Positions 37,737 through 45,885 are shown, counted from the first letter of the stretch. The stretch is DNA of 64,000 nucleotides from Pseudomonas graminis (GCF_900111735.1 NZ_FOHW01000009.1:98287-162286), one strand, 5' to 3'. The notes: generated by a model from the letters alone, not told the origin. Translations and numbers: made by a program.

Positions 37737-39239
37737 TTAACCGCGTGTGGATTGCGGCAATTCGGCGACCAGTCGCAGCGACGCCGTCAGCTCATCCAGT
37801 TGGTAATGCGGACGCAGGTACGTCACGGCCTTGTACACGCCAGGCTTGCCAGGTACTTCGAAGACTTCGGCGCGGGCTTCACGCAGCGGGAACTTGGCCT
37901 TGGCTTCCTGGCTGGCGGTATCGTCCAGCAGCACGTAGCTGGACAGCCACTTGTTGAGGAACATCTCGACGTCTTTGCGCGAAGCGAAGCTGCCGACCTT
38001 GTCGCGCATGATCGCCTTCATGTAGTGAGCGATACGCGAGGTGGCGAAGATGTACTGCAACTGCGCCGAAAGACGGGCGTTTGCGTTGGCGATGTCGGTG
38101 TTGTACTGCTTTTGCTTCTGGGTCGACTGGGTGCCGAAGAACGCCGCGTAGTCGGTGCCCTTGCAGTGCACCAGCGGGATGAAACCGAGGTCGGAGAGTT
38201 CTTTCTCGCGGCGGTCGGTGATCGCGATTTCGGTCGGGCACTTGAGGGCGATTTCGCCGTCATCGGTCTTGAACGTGTGAGTCGGCAGACCTTCCACCAG
38301 ACCGCCGCCTTCGACACCACGAATTGCCACGCACCAGCCGTAGCGCGAGAACGCGTCGGTGACCCGAGTGCCCAGAGCGTAGGCAGCGTTCATCCACAGG
38401 TATTTGTTGTGGTCACGGCCATCGACACTTTCGACGAAGTTGAATTCTTCGACCGGGGTGGTATCCGGGCCATACGGCAGGCGACCCAGCACGTGGGGCA
38501 GGGTCAGGCCGACATAACGGGAGTCTTCGGAGTTACGGAAGGACTTCCACTTGGCGTATTCGACGGTGTCGAAGATCTTCGCCAGATCGCGCGGGCCGGA
38601 CATGTCGGTGAACGAGTCCCAGCCGAACAGCTCGGGCGACGCAGCCGAAATGAATGGCGCGTGGGCGGCGGCCGCAACGTGGGAGATCTCTTCGAGCAGG
38701 TACATGTCTTCCGGGTTACGGTTGAACTCGTAGTCACCCAGCAGCATGCCGAACGGAGCGCCACCGAAGGTGCCGTACTCTTCTTCGTAGATCTTCTTGA
38801 ACAGCGCGCTCTGGTCGAATTCCGACGAGGCCTTGAGGTCGCGGACCAGGTCTTTCTTCGAGGCGTTGAGCAGGTGAATCTTCAGCGTGGTGCTGGTCTC
38901 GGTCTGATCGACCTGGTATTTCAGGCCACGCCAGGACGCTTCAAGCTGCTGGAATTCACGGGCGTGCATGATCTCGTTCATCTGCTCGGAGAGCATCGAA
39001 TCGATCTCGGCGATGCGCGCATCGAGCACGGCGATCAGGTCTTTGCTTGGCGTCATTTCGCCTTCCAGCACCTGACCCACCAGCTCGCCGATCAGATCAC
39101 GGGTGCGGGTGCGTTCAGTTTCGGAGCGGGCGACACGGCTTTCGGAAATGATGCTGTCGAGCAGCGAAGACTGCGGGGCGAAGTTTTCCACTTCAACCAG
39201 ATCAGTGTCCGGCTGGGCCACGGTTTGTTTGTCGTTCAT
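37737..39239 (-). CDS. tssC: TssC (VipB), large T6SS sheath subunit
   Basis: 500 aa, starting M-N-D-K-Q-T-V-A. It contains Q-L-E-A-S-W-R-G-L near residue 104 and G-G-A-P-F-G-M-L-L-G-D-Y-E-F near residue 160, then P-F-I-S-A-A-S-P and P-Y-G. All are canonical for TssC. Together with TssB it makes the contractile sheath cut by ClpV. It lies 14 bases after tssB. Confidence 0.97.
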   Translation of the reverse strand: MNDKQTVAQPDTDLVEVENFAPQSSLLDSIISESRVARSETERTRTRDLIGELVGQVLEGEMTPSKDLIAVLDARIAEIDSMLSEQMNEIMHAREFQQLEASWRGLKYQVDQTETSTTLKIHLLNASKKDLVRDLKASSEFDQSALFKKIYEEEYGTFGGAPFGMLLGDYEFNRNPEDMYLLEEISHVAAAAHAPFISAASPELFGWDSFTDMSGPRDLAKIFDTVEYAKWKSFRNSEDSRYVGLTLPHVLGRLPYGPDTTPVEEFNFVESVDGRDHNKYLWMNAAYALGTRVTDAFSRYGWCVAIRGVEGGGLVEGLPTHTFKTDDGEIALKCPTEIAITDRREKELSDLGFIPLVHCKGTDYAAFFGTQSTQKQKQYNTDIANANARLSAQLQYIFATSRIAHYMKAIMRDKVGSFASRKDVEMFLNKWLSSYVLLDDTASQEAKAKFPLREARAEVFEVPGKPGVYKAVTYLRPHYQLDELTASLRLVAELPQSTRG

Positions 39240-39253
39240 GGTCGTGCTCCTGC

Positions 39254-39787
39254 TTACTCTTTGGCGTCGGTGGCGGGAACGGCGGCTTCACGACCGAATT
39301 CCTTGCCCAGCGTTTTCAGCTTTTCAGTGTTCTGCAACACGTCCATCAACAGCTCTTCGAGCTTGTCGTTGCCGCCCATTTTGTTGCGCAGGTCGGCGAG
39401 CTTGTTGCGCACTTCCAGCAGCTTGCGCAGCGGCTCGACTTGCTTGACCACGTTCTGCGGTTCGAAGTCTTCCAGCGCGTTGAAGTTGAGCTCGACGCCC
39501 AGCTGCGTGCCGTTCTTGGCCAGGGTGTTGTCGACGCGATAGGCCAGGCGCGGCTTGATGCCTTTGAGCACGCCATTGAAGTTGTCGCGGTCAATGAAGA
39601 TGAATTTGCGATCCTTGAGCTTGGGCAGCGGCTCAAGGGGGTTGCCGGAAAAATCGCCCAGCACGCCGACGACAAAGGGCAGCTCTTTCTTTTCCTGAGC
39701 ATCGCCGATGTCGACGTCGTAGGTGATGTGGACCCGAGGGGCGCGAACGCGGTCGAGTTTGTGCTGGGTACTTTCCTTCTTCGCCAT
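39254..39787 (-). CDS. tssB: TssB (VipA), small T6SS sheath subunit
   Basis: 177 aa. It starts M-A-K-K-E-S-T-Q-H-K-L-D-R-V-R, with V-H-I-T-Y-D-V and P-F-V-V-G-V-L-G-D-F-S-G, the TssB hallmark. The ATG at 39787 follows AGGAG and fits the family; the longer frame to 39823 does not. The C terminus is a long helix for sheath packing. Confidence 0.96.
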   Translation of the reverse strand: MAKKESTQHKLDRVRAPRVHITYDVDIGDAQEKKELPFVVGVLGDFSGNPLEPLPKLKDRKFIFIDRDNFNGVLKGIKPRLAYRVDNTLAKNGTQLGVELNFNALEDFEPQNVVKQVEPLRKLLEVRNKLADLRNKMGGNDKLEELLMDVLQNTEKLKTLGKEFGREAAVPATDAKE

Positions 39788-39856
39788 CGTGTTCTCCTGT
39801 GCGAGCAACTCGCTGCAAGTCATTTTGCGTGTCGGCTCGACGTTGAGCCGAGTGCT

Positions 39857-40606
39857 TTACAGTCCTTCGATCGTCATCAGCAGGCGCTGACGAATCTCAT
39901 CTTTCATTTCCATGATGCTGTCCTGGCCCACCAGTTCTTCGAAACTGGCGTTGCCGGCAATCTGCGTGCTGCTGCGAATGACCGAGTCGTCCGGCAGCGT
40001 CGAGCGCACCGGGGAGCTGATCACGCAGAACGGCAAGTCGCCAAAATCCTTCAGTCGCTCGAAGCTCACCGGAAAACGCAGACCGTCGAACAGACGGTTC
40101 AGGCCCGGTGACTTGCTCACGCAATAAAAAAGCACCAGGTAGTGCACGACGAAGCGGTACAACTCGGCGCTGCTGCGGTTAGGGTCTTTGATGACGCTGC
40201 GAAAGCGCGCCAGATCAAAGGAATTGAAGCCGATCACCCAGCGCGTCGGGCTGGTGATGCGGATGGTCTGACCGCTGTCGGCCAAGACCTTGTCGTATTC
40301 CAGCGGAAACAGCTCGGGCGTGGTGCTGATCAGGTTCAGCGGCACTTCCATCTCATTGACCAACTGGAACGGAGACGCCGAACCAATCCTGTCGTACAGC
40401 TCTTTGAGTTCCTTGAAGTGATGCTGGGTCTCCCGGCCACTGCTGCGCTGGGCACCCTGAAGGTACTCACCGAACAGATTCTGGGGACGAATCAACAGCG
40501 CCAGCGTGGCCAGGTAATCGGACGCCTGTGCTTTAAGCACGTCGGAAATAGCCCGGGTCTGGCTGCGCAGCTTTATGAGTGCTTCTACGTCAAACGTTTG
40601 AGTCAT
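39857..40606 (-). CDS. Unrecognised T6SS-cluster protein, first gene of the operon
   Basis: 249 aa, starting M-T-Q-T-F-D-V-E-A-L-I-K-L-R-S-Q-T. I do not recognise the family. The sequence is soluble, with no signal peptide or membrane helix. It has a helical N-terminal third and a mixed alpha/beta remainder, with F-P-L-E-Y-D-K-V near residue 100 and L-P-F-C-V-I-S-S-P-V near residue 198. It lies only 69 bases before tssB and is co-oriented with the whole cluster, so it is probably part of or accessory to this T6SS type. A sheath or TssA accessory role is possible, but nothing in the sequence proves it. Confidence 0.75.
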   Translation of the reverse strand: MTQTFDVEALIKLRSQTRAISDVLKAQASDYLATLALLIRPQNLFGEYLQGAQRSSGRETQHHFKELKELYDRIGSASPFQLVNEMEVPLNLISTTPELFPLEYDKVLADSGQTIRITSPTRWVIGFNSFDLARFRSVIKDPNRSSAELYRFVVHYLVLFYCVSKSPGLNRLFDGLRFPVSFERLKDFGDLPFCVISSPVRSTLPDDSVIRSSTQIAGNASFEELVGQDSIMEMKDEIRQRLLMTIEGL

Positions 40607-41202
40607 GGGTACATCGTCCCTGAACCTTTCTCAACAATGCGGCGAATGCGACGAGACAGCGTGAAGAGATACGCGTTGCCCGGCTGGCACACCTTCTCGA
40701 GAAGCAGTCCGGATGAACGTCATCCCGAAAACTCGCTGCGAAGATTAGGCGCGTGAAACGTGGCCGAACACCGATAGCTAGTAGCCAGCAGTGTCAGCTC
40801 AGGCAGTTAATTGTGTGGGAAAGTTCCTACAGACGCGAAGTTTTTCTCACATTTGATACAGGCCGCAATGATGCTTTATGGCCATTACGATCATTGCGGT
40901 GGGCTTGAAAATGGCTCCAGGCCTTGTGGTTCAAGGGCTGCAGGGTTTTATTGGATCCTTTTGACAGTTTTAGAGAAAAGGGCGGAAAGGTGAACCGGTT
41001 CACCGACTGATGTGAACTAAGCGGGCAACTAAGGAAAACCGATGCAAAAACGCCTTGCGGGAGGGGGGACGAATCTGTGGTTTTTTGTGTGGCGTCTGGA
41101 TTCTCTCGGGGGCTGGGTGGTGTAGTTTGCCGGGGCGTGGCTTGGGTCGATGGCTTGGGTTGAGCCTCGTGTTTGTGTACGGGTTTTTGAGGGAAGCGGG
41201 CT
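40607..41202. other. Upstream region of the second T6SS cluster
   Basis: A 596-base gap that should hold the promoter of the leftward T6SS operon. Nearest the first gene it is of normal GC. The stretch 40800-41000 is AT-richer, and from 41050 the sequence becomes unusually G-rich on the + strand. I found no convincing sigma-54 site or intact gene. The frames at 40811 and 41055 look like chance ORFs, although the latter may matter for the next gene (see findings). Confidence 0.45.
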
Positions 41203-41787
41203 ATGGAAGTGCGAGGTTGGTTGAGGGGGGGGGGGCTGGGGCGCGCGGGGCGGGCGGAGGAGGTTGTGCCAGGGTTGAAGTCAGAGTCAGCTTCTGCCGA
41301 CGGCAAGGAGCGGGGGCAGGAGGAGCCGTTGTCGCGGGTGCAGCAACTTCTGAGCGGGTTGCCGGTTTGTCCGGCGCCTGGTGCGTTCGCGACGCCGCCG
41401 CCCGCTTGTCCTTCGGTCTGGGAAAGAGATAAGGCATTACTCGCCAGGTATCACGCCTATGTGGACGACGCCGAGAAAATTGGCTGGCGAGCGATGCCAG
41501 ACGCTTCTCGGGAAGAGGGACGTGAGCTTGCAGCTCAATGGCGGTCCAGGGCGATCGACCTTTCCAGCGCTAAAGCCACCGAGCAATGTGACGGAATTTA
41601 TTGGTACTTCCAGAACGCAGCCATCGCTTCACTGTTCGCGGAAGGGCCGGAATCGGAAGCCTTTGCCCGCTACAGGAGGGACGCGGAATCGTATCGGGGA
41701 TGGAGCAGGGTCGGTGGTCAGGTGCAGTTGTTTGATGAGTATGTGACCGTGATTGCGTCTGGCGCACCGCTCGGGCCGGATATTTAG
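41203..41787 (+). CDS. Hypothetical protein with a G11 tract near its start
   Basis: 194 aa as read. The first 60 residues are low-complexity (Gly, Arg, Glu, Ser). The C-terminal part from about residue 70 looks like a genuine folded domain, with W-E-R-D-K-A-L-L-A-R-Y, Y-W-Y-F-Q-N-A-A-I-A-S-L-F and Q-L-F-D-E-Y-V-T-V-I. I do not recognise the family. A run of 11 G lies at 41225-41235 within the N-terminal coding region. Slippage by one base would connect the domain to the upstream frame starting near 41055, which contains a hydrophobic stretch. The true start is therefore uncertain. Confidence 0.5.
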   Translation: MEVRGWLRGGGLGRAGRAEEVVPGLKSESASADGKERGQEEPLSRVQQLLSGLPVCPAPGAFATPPPACPSVWERDKALLARYHAYVDDAEKIGWRAMPDASREEGRELAAQWRSRAIDLSSAKATEQCDGIYWYFQNAAIASLFAEGPESEAFARYRRDAESYRGWSRVGGQVQLFDEYVTVIASGAPLGPDI

Positions 41788-41804
41788 TGACTGACTGACT
41801 GGTT

Positions 41805-41846
41805 TCTGTGGGAGTGAGCTTGCTCACGAAGGCAGTGTGTCAGTCG
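41805..41846. repeat. REP-like palindrome, gtgggagtgagcttgctcac type
   Basis: A single REP-like palindromic element just after the hypothetical gene. It is a different class from the array that follows. Confidence 0.6.
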
Positions 41847-41869
41847 ATATGTTCGTTTCAGAGCCACTA

Positions 41870-42275
41870 CGGGTTGCATGAACGCCGAGGATTGCATGCG
41901 TTACCAAGATCCCCTGTAGGAGCGCGCTTGCCCGCGAAGGCAATCTGCCTGTGACGAATGTTTAGCCTGACACACCGCGTTCGCCAGCAAGCCGGCTCCT
42001 ACGGATCATGTGAACGCCGACAGTGGTGTGCTTTGCGAAAATCCCCTGTAGGAGCGCGCTTGCCCGCGAACGCAATCTGCCTGTGACGGATGCCTCGCCT
42101 GACACACCGCTTTCGCAGGCAAGCCGGCTTCTACGGATTGCGTGAACGCCGACGATGGTGTGCGCTGCGAAGATCCATTGTAGGAGCGCGCTTGCCCGCG
42201 AAAGCAATCTGCCTGTGACGGATGCCCTGCCTGACACACCGCTATTTCGCGGGCAAGCGCGCTCCTGCAGGGGAT
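41870..42275. repeat. 132-bp tandem REP array, about three copies
   Basis: The core tgtaggagcgcgcttgcccg starts at 41915, 42047 and 42179, exactly 132 bases apart. Each unit carries that REP, a spacer with gcaatctgcctgtgacg and cctgacacaccgc, an opposed REP (caagccggctcctacgg), and gtgaacgccga. The last copy ends in a different inverse REP (cgggcaagcgcgctcctgca). This is a REPIN tandem. It marks the left border of the immunity island. Confidence 0.92.
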
Positions 42276-42348
42276 CAGGTGGCACCGAAGATGCGCGTTG
42301 GACGCAAGAACTGTGAGAGGTTGCTCGCGATGAGGACCTCGGACTCCC

Positions 42349-42897
42349 TCACGGCCCTTCAACGTACAAAGATTTGTACCGCGCCATGGCATCCGTGAGC
42401 CGGCGATTCAGATACTCATTGGTATGCCCAAGCGCCGCCAGGATCTGCGCAGATTCCTCGTGATAGGACGCGCGCTTTTCCAGAGACCACGTCGATGGCG
42501 CGGACTGGAGATTGGTGATCCGGTCGCACAATTTGATGGCCGCCGCTTCCCGGGAATGCGCGGCGATTGCCTGGAAATAGCGCTCATCCGAGAAGGGCAC
42601 GATCAGGTTCTTGCTCAGGCAGGCGACGGTCGATGCGACAGCGGCGCCGAACACTTCAGCCAATGCCTCCTCCGAGATCGCGGTGTCCTCGATCACGTCG
42701 TGCAGAAGCGCGGCAGGCATCGCGATGGAGAGATCACCGATGTCACTTTCCCGGTCCGCGAAAATCAGCTCGTTGGCGACCATCGCGACATGGGTGGTAT
42801 ACGGCAGATCTGACCCCTTCATCATCTGCCCGACGTGGGCGTGAGAAGCGAACAGCCAGGCTTTGTTGTAGAGATGCTGCAGGTCGGTGCACGTCAA
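42349..42897 (-). CDS. Small alarmone hydrolase (HD-domain, MESH1/SpoT-hydrolase-like)
   Basis: 182 aa made only of the RelA/SpoT-type HD hydrolase domain. Visible motifs are L-P-Y-T-T-H-V near residue 33, A-L-L-H-D-V-I-E-D-T (HDxxED) near residue 65, and the conserved K-L-C-D-R-I-T-N-L near residue 122. No synthetase, TGS or ACT domain follows. Such stand-alone enzymes hydrolyse (p)ppGpp, and some (including a P. aeruginosa SAH, as I recall) also (p)ppApp. The start is TTG at 42897, preceded by AGGAG eight bases upstream. It is the last gene of a three-gene operon behind the 87-aa and Tsi6-like genes, a context that suggests protection from a nucleotide-modifying effector. Confidence 0.85.
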   Translation of the reverse strand: MTCTDLQHLYNKAWLFASHAHVGQMMKGSDLPYTTHVAMVANELIFADRESDIGDLSIAMPAALLHDVIEDTAISEEALAEVFGAAVASTVACLSKNLIVPFSDERYFQAIAAHSREAAAIKLCDRITNLQSAPSTWSLEKRASYHEESAQILAALGHTNEYLNRRLTDAMARYKSLYVEGP

Positions 42898-42902
42898 TCA
42901 AT

Positions 42903-43259
42903 TCACTCCTGAGATGGGGGAGATGGGCGGTGAAGGCTTTCCAGGGGCTGGCCGTCGGGGAGCTTGATTTTTAAACCGCGACCGATCTGGATGCCGATGT
43001 AGTAAGCGATGCCGAGTGCATGGGCAAGCTCCGGATCCGTCTCCTCGAACTCCTTCCCGGCCCACGCACCAATGGTCAATTTGTGCAGGCGGCTCTTATC
43101 TTTTTCGGTGCCCAACAAAATGTTTCTGATGAAGTCGAGTTGGATCAGCGAGCTTGCGTAAAGGGGGAACGCTGGACACGATGCCTCCCTCTGGCGGGTG
43201 ATCGCAATGGCTTCGTCGATGGAGTCGATGGCTTTTTTCAATTCGTCGCTCCCTGTCAT
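42903..43259 (-). CDS. Tsi6-like T6SS immunity protein
   Basis: 118 aa, all helical. The stretch Q-L-D-F-I-R-N-I-L-L followed by L-H-K-L-T-I-G and K-E-F-E-E-T-D-P-E-L matches Tsi6 as I remember it. So does A-Y-Y-I-G-I-Q-I-G-R-G-L-K-I-K-L-P. Tsi6 is the P. aeruginosa immunity protein that blocks the NAD(P)+ glycohydrolase effector Tse6. A 25-residue hydrophilic tail is extra. No Tse6-like toxin gene is adjacent, so it is an orphan or acquired immunity gene. The gap to the hydrolase gene is only 5 bases and to the 87-aa gene 13 bases. Confidence 0.75.
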   Translation of the reverse strand: MTGSDELKKAIDSIDEAIAITRQREASCPAFPLYASSLIQLDFIRNILLGTEKDKSRLHKLTIGAWAGKEFEETDPELAHALGIAYYIGIQIGRGLKIKLPDGQPLESLHRPSPPSQE

Positions 43260-43272
43260 GCGGCCGCGTTTG

Positions 43273-43536
43273 CTAGATCGCGCTGCCTCGGTTCGAACCT
43301 GGCTTCTGCATTAATAATTCGTCCAGCTCTCGCCGGCGGCAGCGGTTGACGAATTGAACCGCTGAGGCGAGATCGTGCTGGAAGCGTTCGAACATTTGTT
43401 GGTCTATTGCGTAATATTCTGCGTAGTCCACAAAGCCGCTGCTTACGGGGAAGGATACGTAGAACTGGCCTGAGGTTTCTTCGACTCCCAGGGAGAACAT
43501 TTCTTCGCGGTTTACGTAAGTGTTGCTGAATGTCAT
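43273..43536 (-). CDS. 87-aa immunity-like protein, copy 1 (family 87)
   Basis: It starts M-T-F-S-N-T-Y-V-N-R-E-E-M-F-S-L-G. The family has a beta-rich front with S-L-G-x-E-E-x-S-G-x-x-Y and F-P-V. A middle Y-x-E-Y-Y-x-I and a helical end with C-R-x-R-x-L-D-E-L-L-x-Q-K-P-G follow. Two more copies occur at 47211 and 52684. It is the first gene of the operon with the Tsi6-like and hydrolase genes. A short palindrome (gctaaagcagctttagc) near 43560 lies just upstream. The function is unknown. Small size, repeated presence and location suggest an immunity protein. Confidence 0.8.
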   Translation of the reverse strand: MTFSNTYVNREEMFSLGVEETSGQFYVSFPVSSGFVDYAEYYAIDQQMFERFQHDLASAVQFVNRCRRRELDELLMQKPGSNRGSAI

Positions 43537-43735
43537 CGTTCGTAGGGCTCCAGTTTGCTTGCTAAAGCAGCTTTAGCGCTGCCGCATTATGCAATATCTG
43601 GTAAAGCTCGCTGCGCAAAGCTTTACACAGGTTGGTTGTCGTTGAGCAAGGCGGAGCGAATGAGGTCGAGTTTTTGTCTGGTCAACCGTCAGTGATCGAC
43701 GATGAATGTATGTGCTTATGGGCTAGGGAACGGTA

Positions 43736-44464
43736 ATGATTGATGCGCATAATCTCAAGAAGGTCAGTTGCACATTGCTAACATTCCTTTTATCCAAGAT
43801 GGCCCTAGGTCCATCCAATCTTGAATATTTCTGGCGTCTGTACCTCGTGGTGGCGCTGCTGGCGATTTTGTGGACTCTCTACCTGGTTTATTTCTGTGAG
43901 AGATTTACCGTTTATATGATCTCGCTGGTGGTGGCGTTTTTAGGCGCGTTTTGTTTACCAGTCTGCTCGGTCGCGTATGTCGCTGCAGGAAGCATCTGGG
44001 GCAAAGTGGGTCTTTTGCCCTTATTGCTAGGGTGCGCCCCGGTCGGTATCACGCTGCTGACCTACTATGTACTGGCCAGAGGTAGACCATCCTTTCATCC
44101 GTTCGAATATAACGGGCTAAAAGTCCAGCCGAGGTATCAGGATAGGCAGCGATCACCTGCCTCGTATAATCCCGTGTTAGTTGCCGGAGCTACAACCTTG
44201 GCGGCAAGCATTACTATAAATTCACTCGGCCATTTAACTGGTGCAATGGTCGCTATGGTTGGACTGCAGGCGTTTTGCATCGCCGCGTTGTTTCACGCTC
44301 GGCACATCATCAGGGGGCTACGCGCGCTCCGCCTTCAAGAACAATCAATGCCTACGCCCTACACGTTCATGCAAATTGACCAAATCCGCCAAGCGCGGAG
44401 GCGTTGGTATTTGGGCAGATTGTTTGCGTTGATCGCGTCTTGGAGGGCGTCGCAGGATGACTGA
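43736..44464 (+). CDS. Paralogous polytopic membrane protein 1 (candidate immunity)
   Basis: 242 aa with about six hydrophobic segments, four in the first 120 residues and two near 145-190. A conserved cytoplasm-side motif Y-L-V-Y-F-C-E-R-F-T lies after helix 2, H-P-F-E-Y-N-G-L-K-V in the central loop, and a charged end F-M-Q-I-D-Q-I-R-Q-A-R-R-R-W-Y. Two paralogs follow on the same strand (45033, 46060). AGGGA lies a few bases before the ATG. I do not recognise the family. Membrane immunity proteins of this build protect against effectors acting at the inner membrane or periplasm. GC content is lower than the core genes. Confidence 0.78.
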   Translation: MIDAHNLKKVSCTLLTFLLSKMALGPSNLEYFWRLYLVVALLAILWTLYLVYFCERFTVYMISLVVAFLGAFCLPVCSVAYVAAGSIWGKVGLLPLLLGCAPVGITLLTYYVLARGRPSFHPFEYNGLKVQPRYQDRQRSPASYNPVLVAGATTLAASITINSLGHLTGAMVAMVGLQAFCIAALFHARHIIRGLRALRLQEQSMPTPYTFMQIDQIRQARRRWYLGRLFALIASWRASQDD

Positions 44465-45032
44465 TTGCTCGATGATTCGTCTCGACTTGGTTTGGTGGGT
44501 ATCTCGCGTCGCTGATTTGTGAACGGTTATAGCGACGGAAACGGCGCGGTGTCGGTTGACGTCATCCGATAGTCCGGCGGGATGGAACCGGAAGGCAGTT
44601 GCAGGGCAGAAGCCAGTGCCCATTCGCCGATGGGTGCGCGTCTAACACATTTCGACAAACCAGAGACCGTTTGGCTGCGCAGTCTTCCTGCGACGAGGCG
44701 GACTGCTGGAACTCCCAAGCACGATACTCAACGCTGCGCAAAATCGACTCACCGGGTTGACAGGGAGATGCTCAAAAGTGTCTCCTTTCTCGCGGTGACG
44801 CCTGTAACGATTCTGAGACTGTGACCTCCTTCGCAGTTTAGGCGCTGCGAAGATATGAGAGGTCCGACTTCCTGAATACTTTTCGCAGCCTGTTGCAAGG
44901 CTTGGAATTCAACTACGGGGACAGTTGCCGCCGATTGCAATTTTTTTATTCGAAAAGCGATCGTTCGCTACAAGCGTTGATAGAGCGACCGGGGATTCAT
45001 CATTAATGTGCGGATTGGAGTTATCTGGTTCA
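44465..45032. other. Intergenic region with a duplicated vgrG-upstream segment
   Basis: No intact gene. Positions 44738-44824 closely match 59664-59752, part of the region upstream of vgrG. The rest shows no recognisable coding remnant. Confidence 0.6.
44738..44824. repeat. Copy of an 87-bp segment shared with the vgrG upstream region
   Basis: The two copies share aaaatcga-tcaccgggttgac, aagtgtctcctttg/c and tgtaacgatt, ending in gagactgtga, at roughly 80-85% identity by eye. The other copy is at 59664-59752. Confidence 0.8.
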
Positions 45033-45752
45033 ATGAATACGATGTATGATCCAGACCCGCGTACAATCAAACGAGGCCCCCTATTGACCTTTCTGTTTGT
45101 CGTGGGCGCAGGTGCGTTTGGGCCTGCTAACTTTCCTGAATGTACTTGGCTATATTTCGGTTTCGTGGCCTTATTGTTTTTATATGCGCTCTATATGATT
45201 TACTGGTGTGAAAGTTTCACCTCTTTCACACTCGGCATGTTTTCCTCATTTGTATTCTCATTTGGCGTCGCTGCGGCGGGTCTAGCCCATGTCGCGCTTG
45301 TCGTAGATTTGCACGCTTCGAGATCCCAAGCCGCCATTGCAAATATAGGGCTCGTGGCATTGATGGCCTTGATTTACGCATTTGTCTATTTTTTTCCTCG
45401 AAAGAGTTTTCCTTTTCAAACCGATGGAAACAAGGTTTCACGTGTCGCTATCCGAAGCAGTGATTACGGTCCCGGTCTTATTGCAGGTATCGGCACCGTG
45501 GTATCAGCTCTTTTGATTAACTCTGTGTCATCGCTCACGTCTAGCGCCGTCGCGGTGTTGGGCGTCTTTTTTGGCTGTGTTGCCCTTATGCTTTATGAAC
45601 GGGATGCGATTAGCGGCCTGCGCACCCTCCGTTCTCGGGAGAAGTCCATGGCAGCTCCATTCACCTTCAAGCGAATCGACGAGATCCGTGAAGCGCGCAG
45701 CCGCTGGTGGATCAGTAGGTTGTTCAAGTGGGTTAGTTCCAGGCACCAGTGA
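45033..45752 (+). CDS. Paralogous polytopic membrane protein 2 (candidate immunity)
   Basis: 239 aa. It shares the layout of its neighbours: paired helices, Y-M-I-Y-W-C-E-S-F-T after helix 2, and a loop ending F-Q-T-D-G-N-K-V. The C-terminal K-R-I-D-E-I-R-E-A-R-S-R-W-W-I-S-R-L-F matches paralog 3 closely. The start is one of several Met codons (45006, 45033, 45042); 45033 puts the first helix at residue 20. Overall divergence from paralogs 1 and 3 is large, so this is an old duplication or serial acquisition of related immunity genes. Confidence 0.78.
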   Translation: MNTMYDPDPRTIKRGPLLTFLFVVGAGAFGPANFPECTWLYFGFVALLFLYALYMIYWCESFTSFTLGMFSSFVFSFGVAAAGLAHVALVVDLHASRSQAAIANIGLVALMALIYAFVYFFPRKSFPFQTDGNKVSRVAIRSSDYGPGLIAGIGTVVSALLINSVSSLTSSAVAVLGVFFGCVALMLYERDAISGLRTLRSREKSMAAPFTFKRIDEIREARSRWWISRLFKWVSSRHQ

Positions 45753-45817
45753 CCAGGTGCGTGACTTTAGGTGATTCTGCGCACGCTGAATTGTCTCTTC
45801 GCGTGTTCGCTTAAGGG

Positions 45818-45885
45818 GTAAAGGAGATTTACATGATCATGAACCTCGCAGCGTTTCTCGTGCCGCAGAGCGTACGGCTGATCGA
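45818..45885 (+). pseudogene. Relic of a vgrG 5' end
   Basis: A ribosome site and start (aaaggagatttacatgatcatg) lead to M-I-M-N-L-A-A-F-L-V-P-Q-S-V-R-L. This aligns with the vgrG start at 60099 (ribosome site caggagattttc, then M-M-M-D-L-A-A-L-L-S-P-Q-N-R-R-L). After about 17 codons the similarity stops, and the frame runs on as a 63-codon ORF of no recognisable content. It is the scar of a former vgrG gene. Confidence 0.72.

Noticed and set aside
40811..40993. 60-codon + strand frame in the T6SS upstream region
   Set aside because: No ribosome site and no coding pattern; better treated as promoter region.
41870..42275. Regular repeats that could suggest a CRISPR array
   Set aside because: The period is 132 bases with conserved spacers and REP palindromes, and there are no cas genes. 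This is a REPIN tandem.
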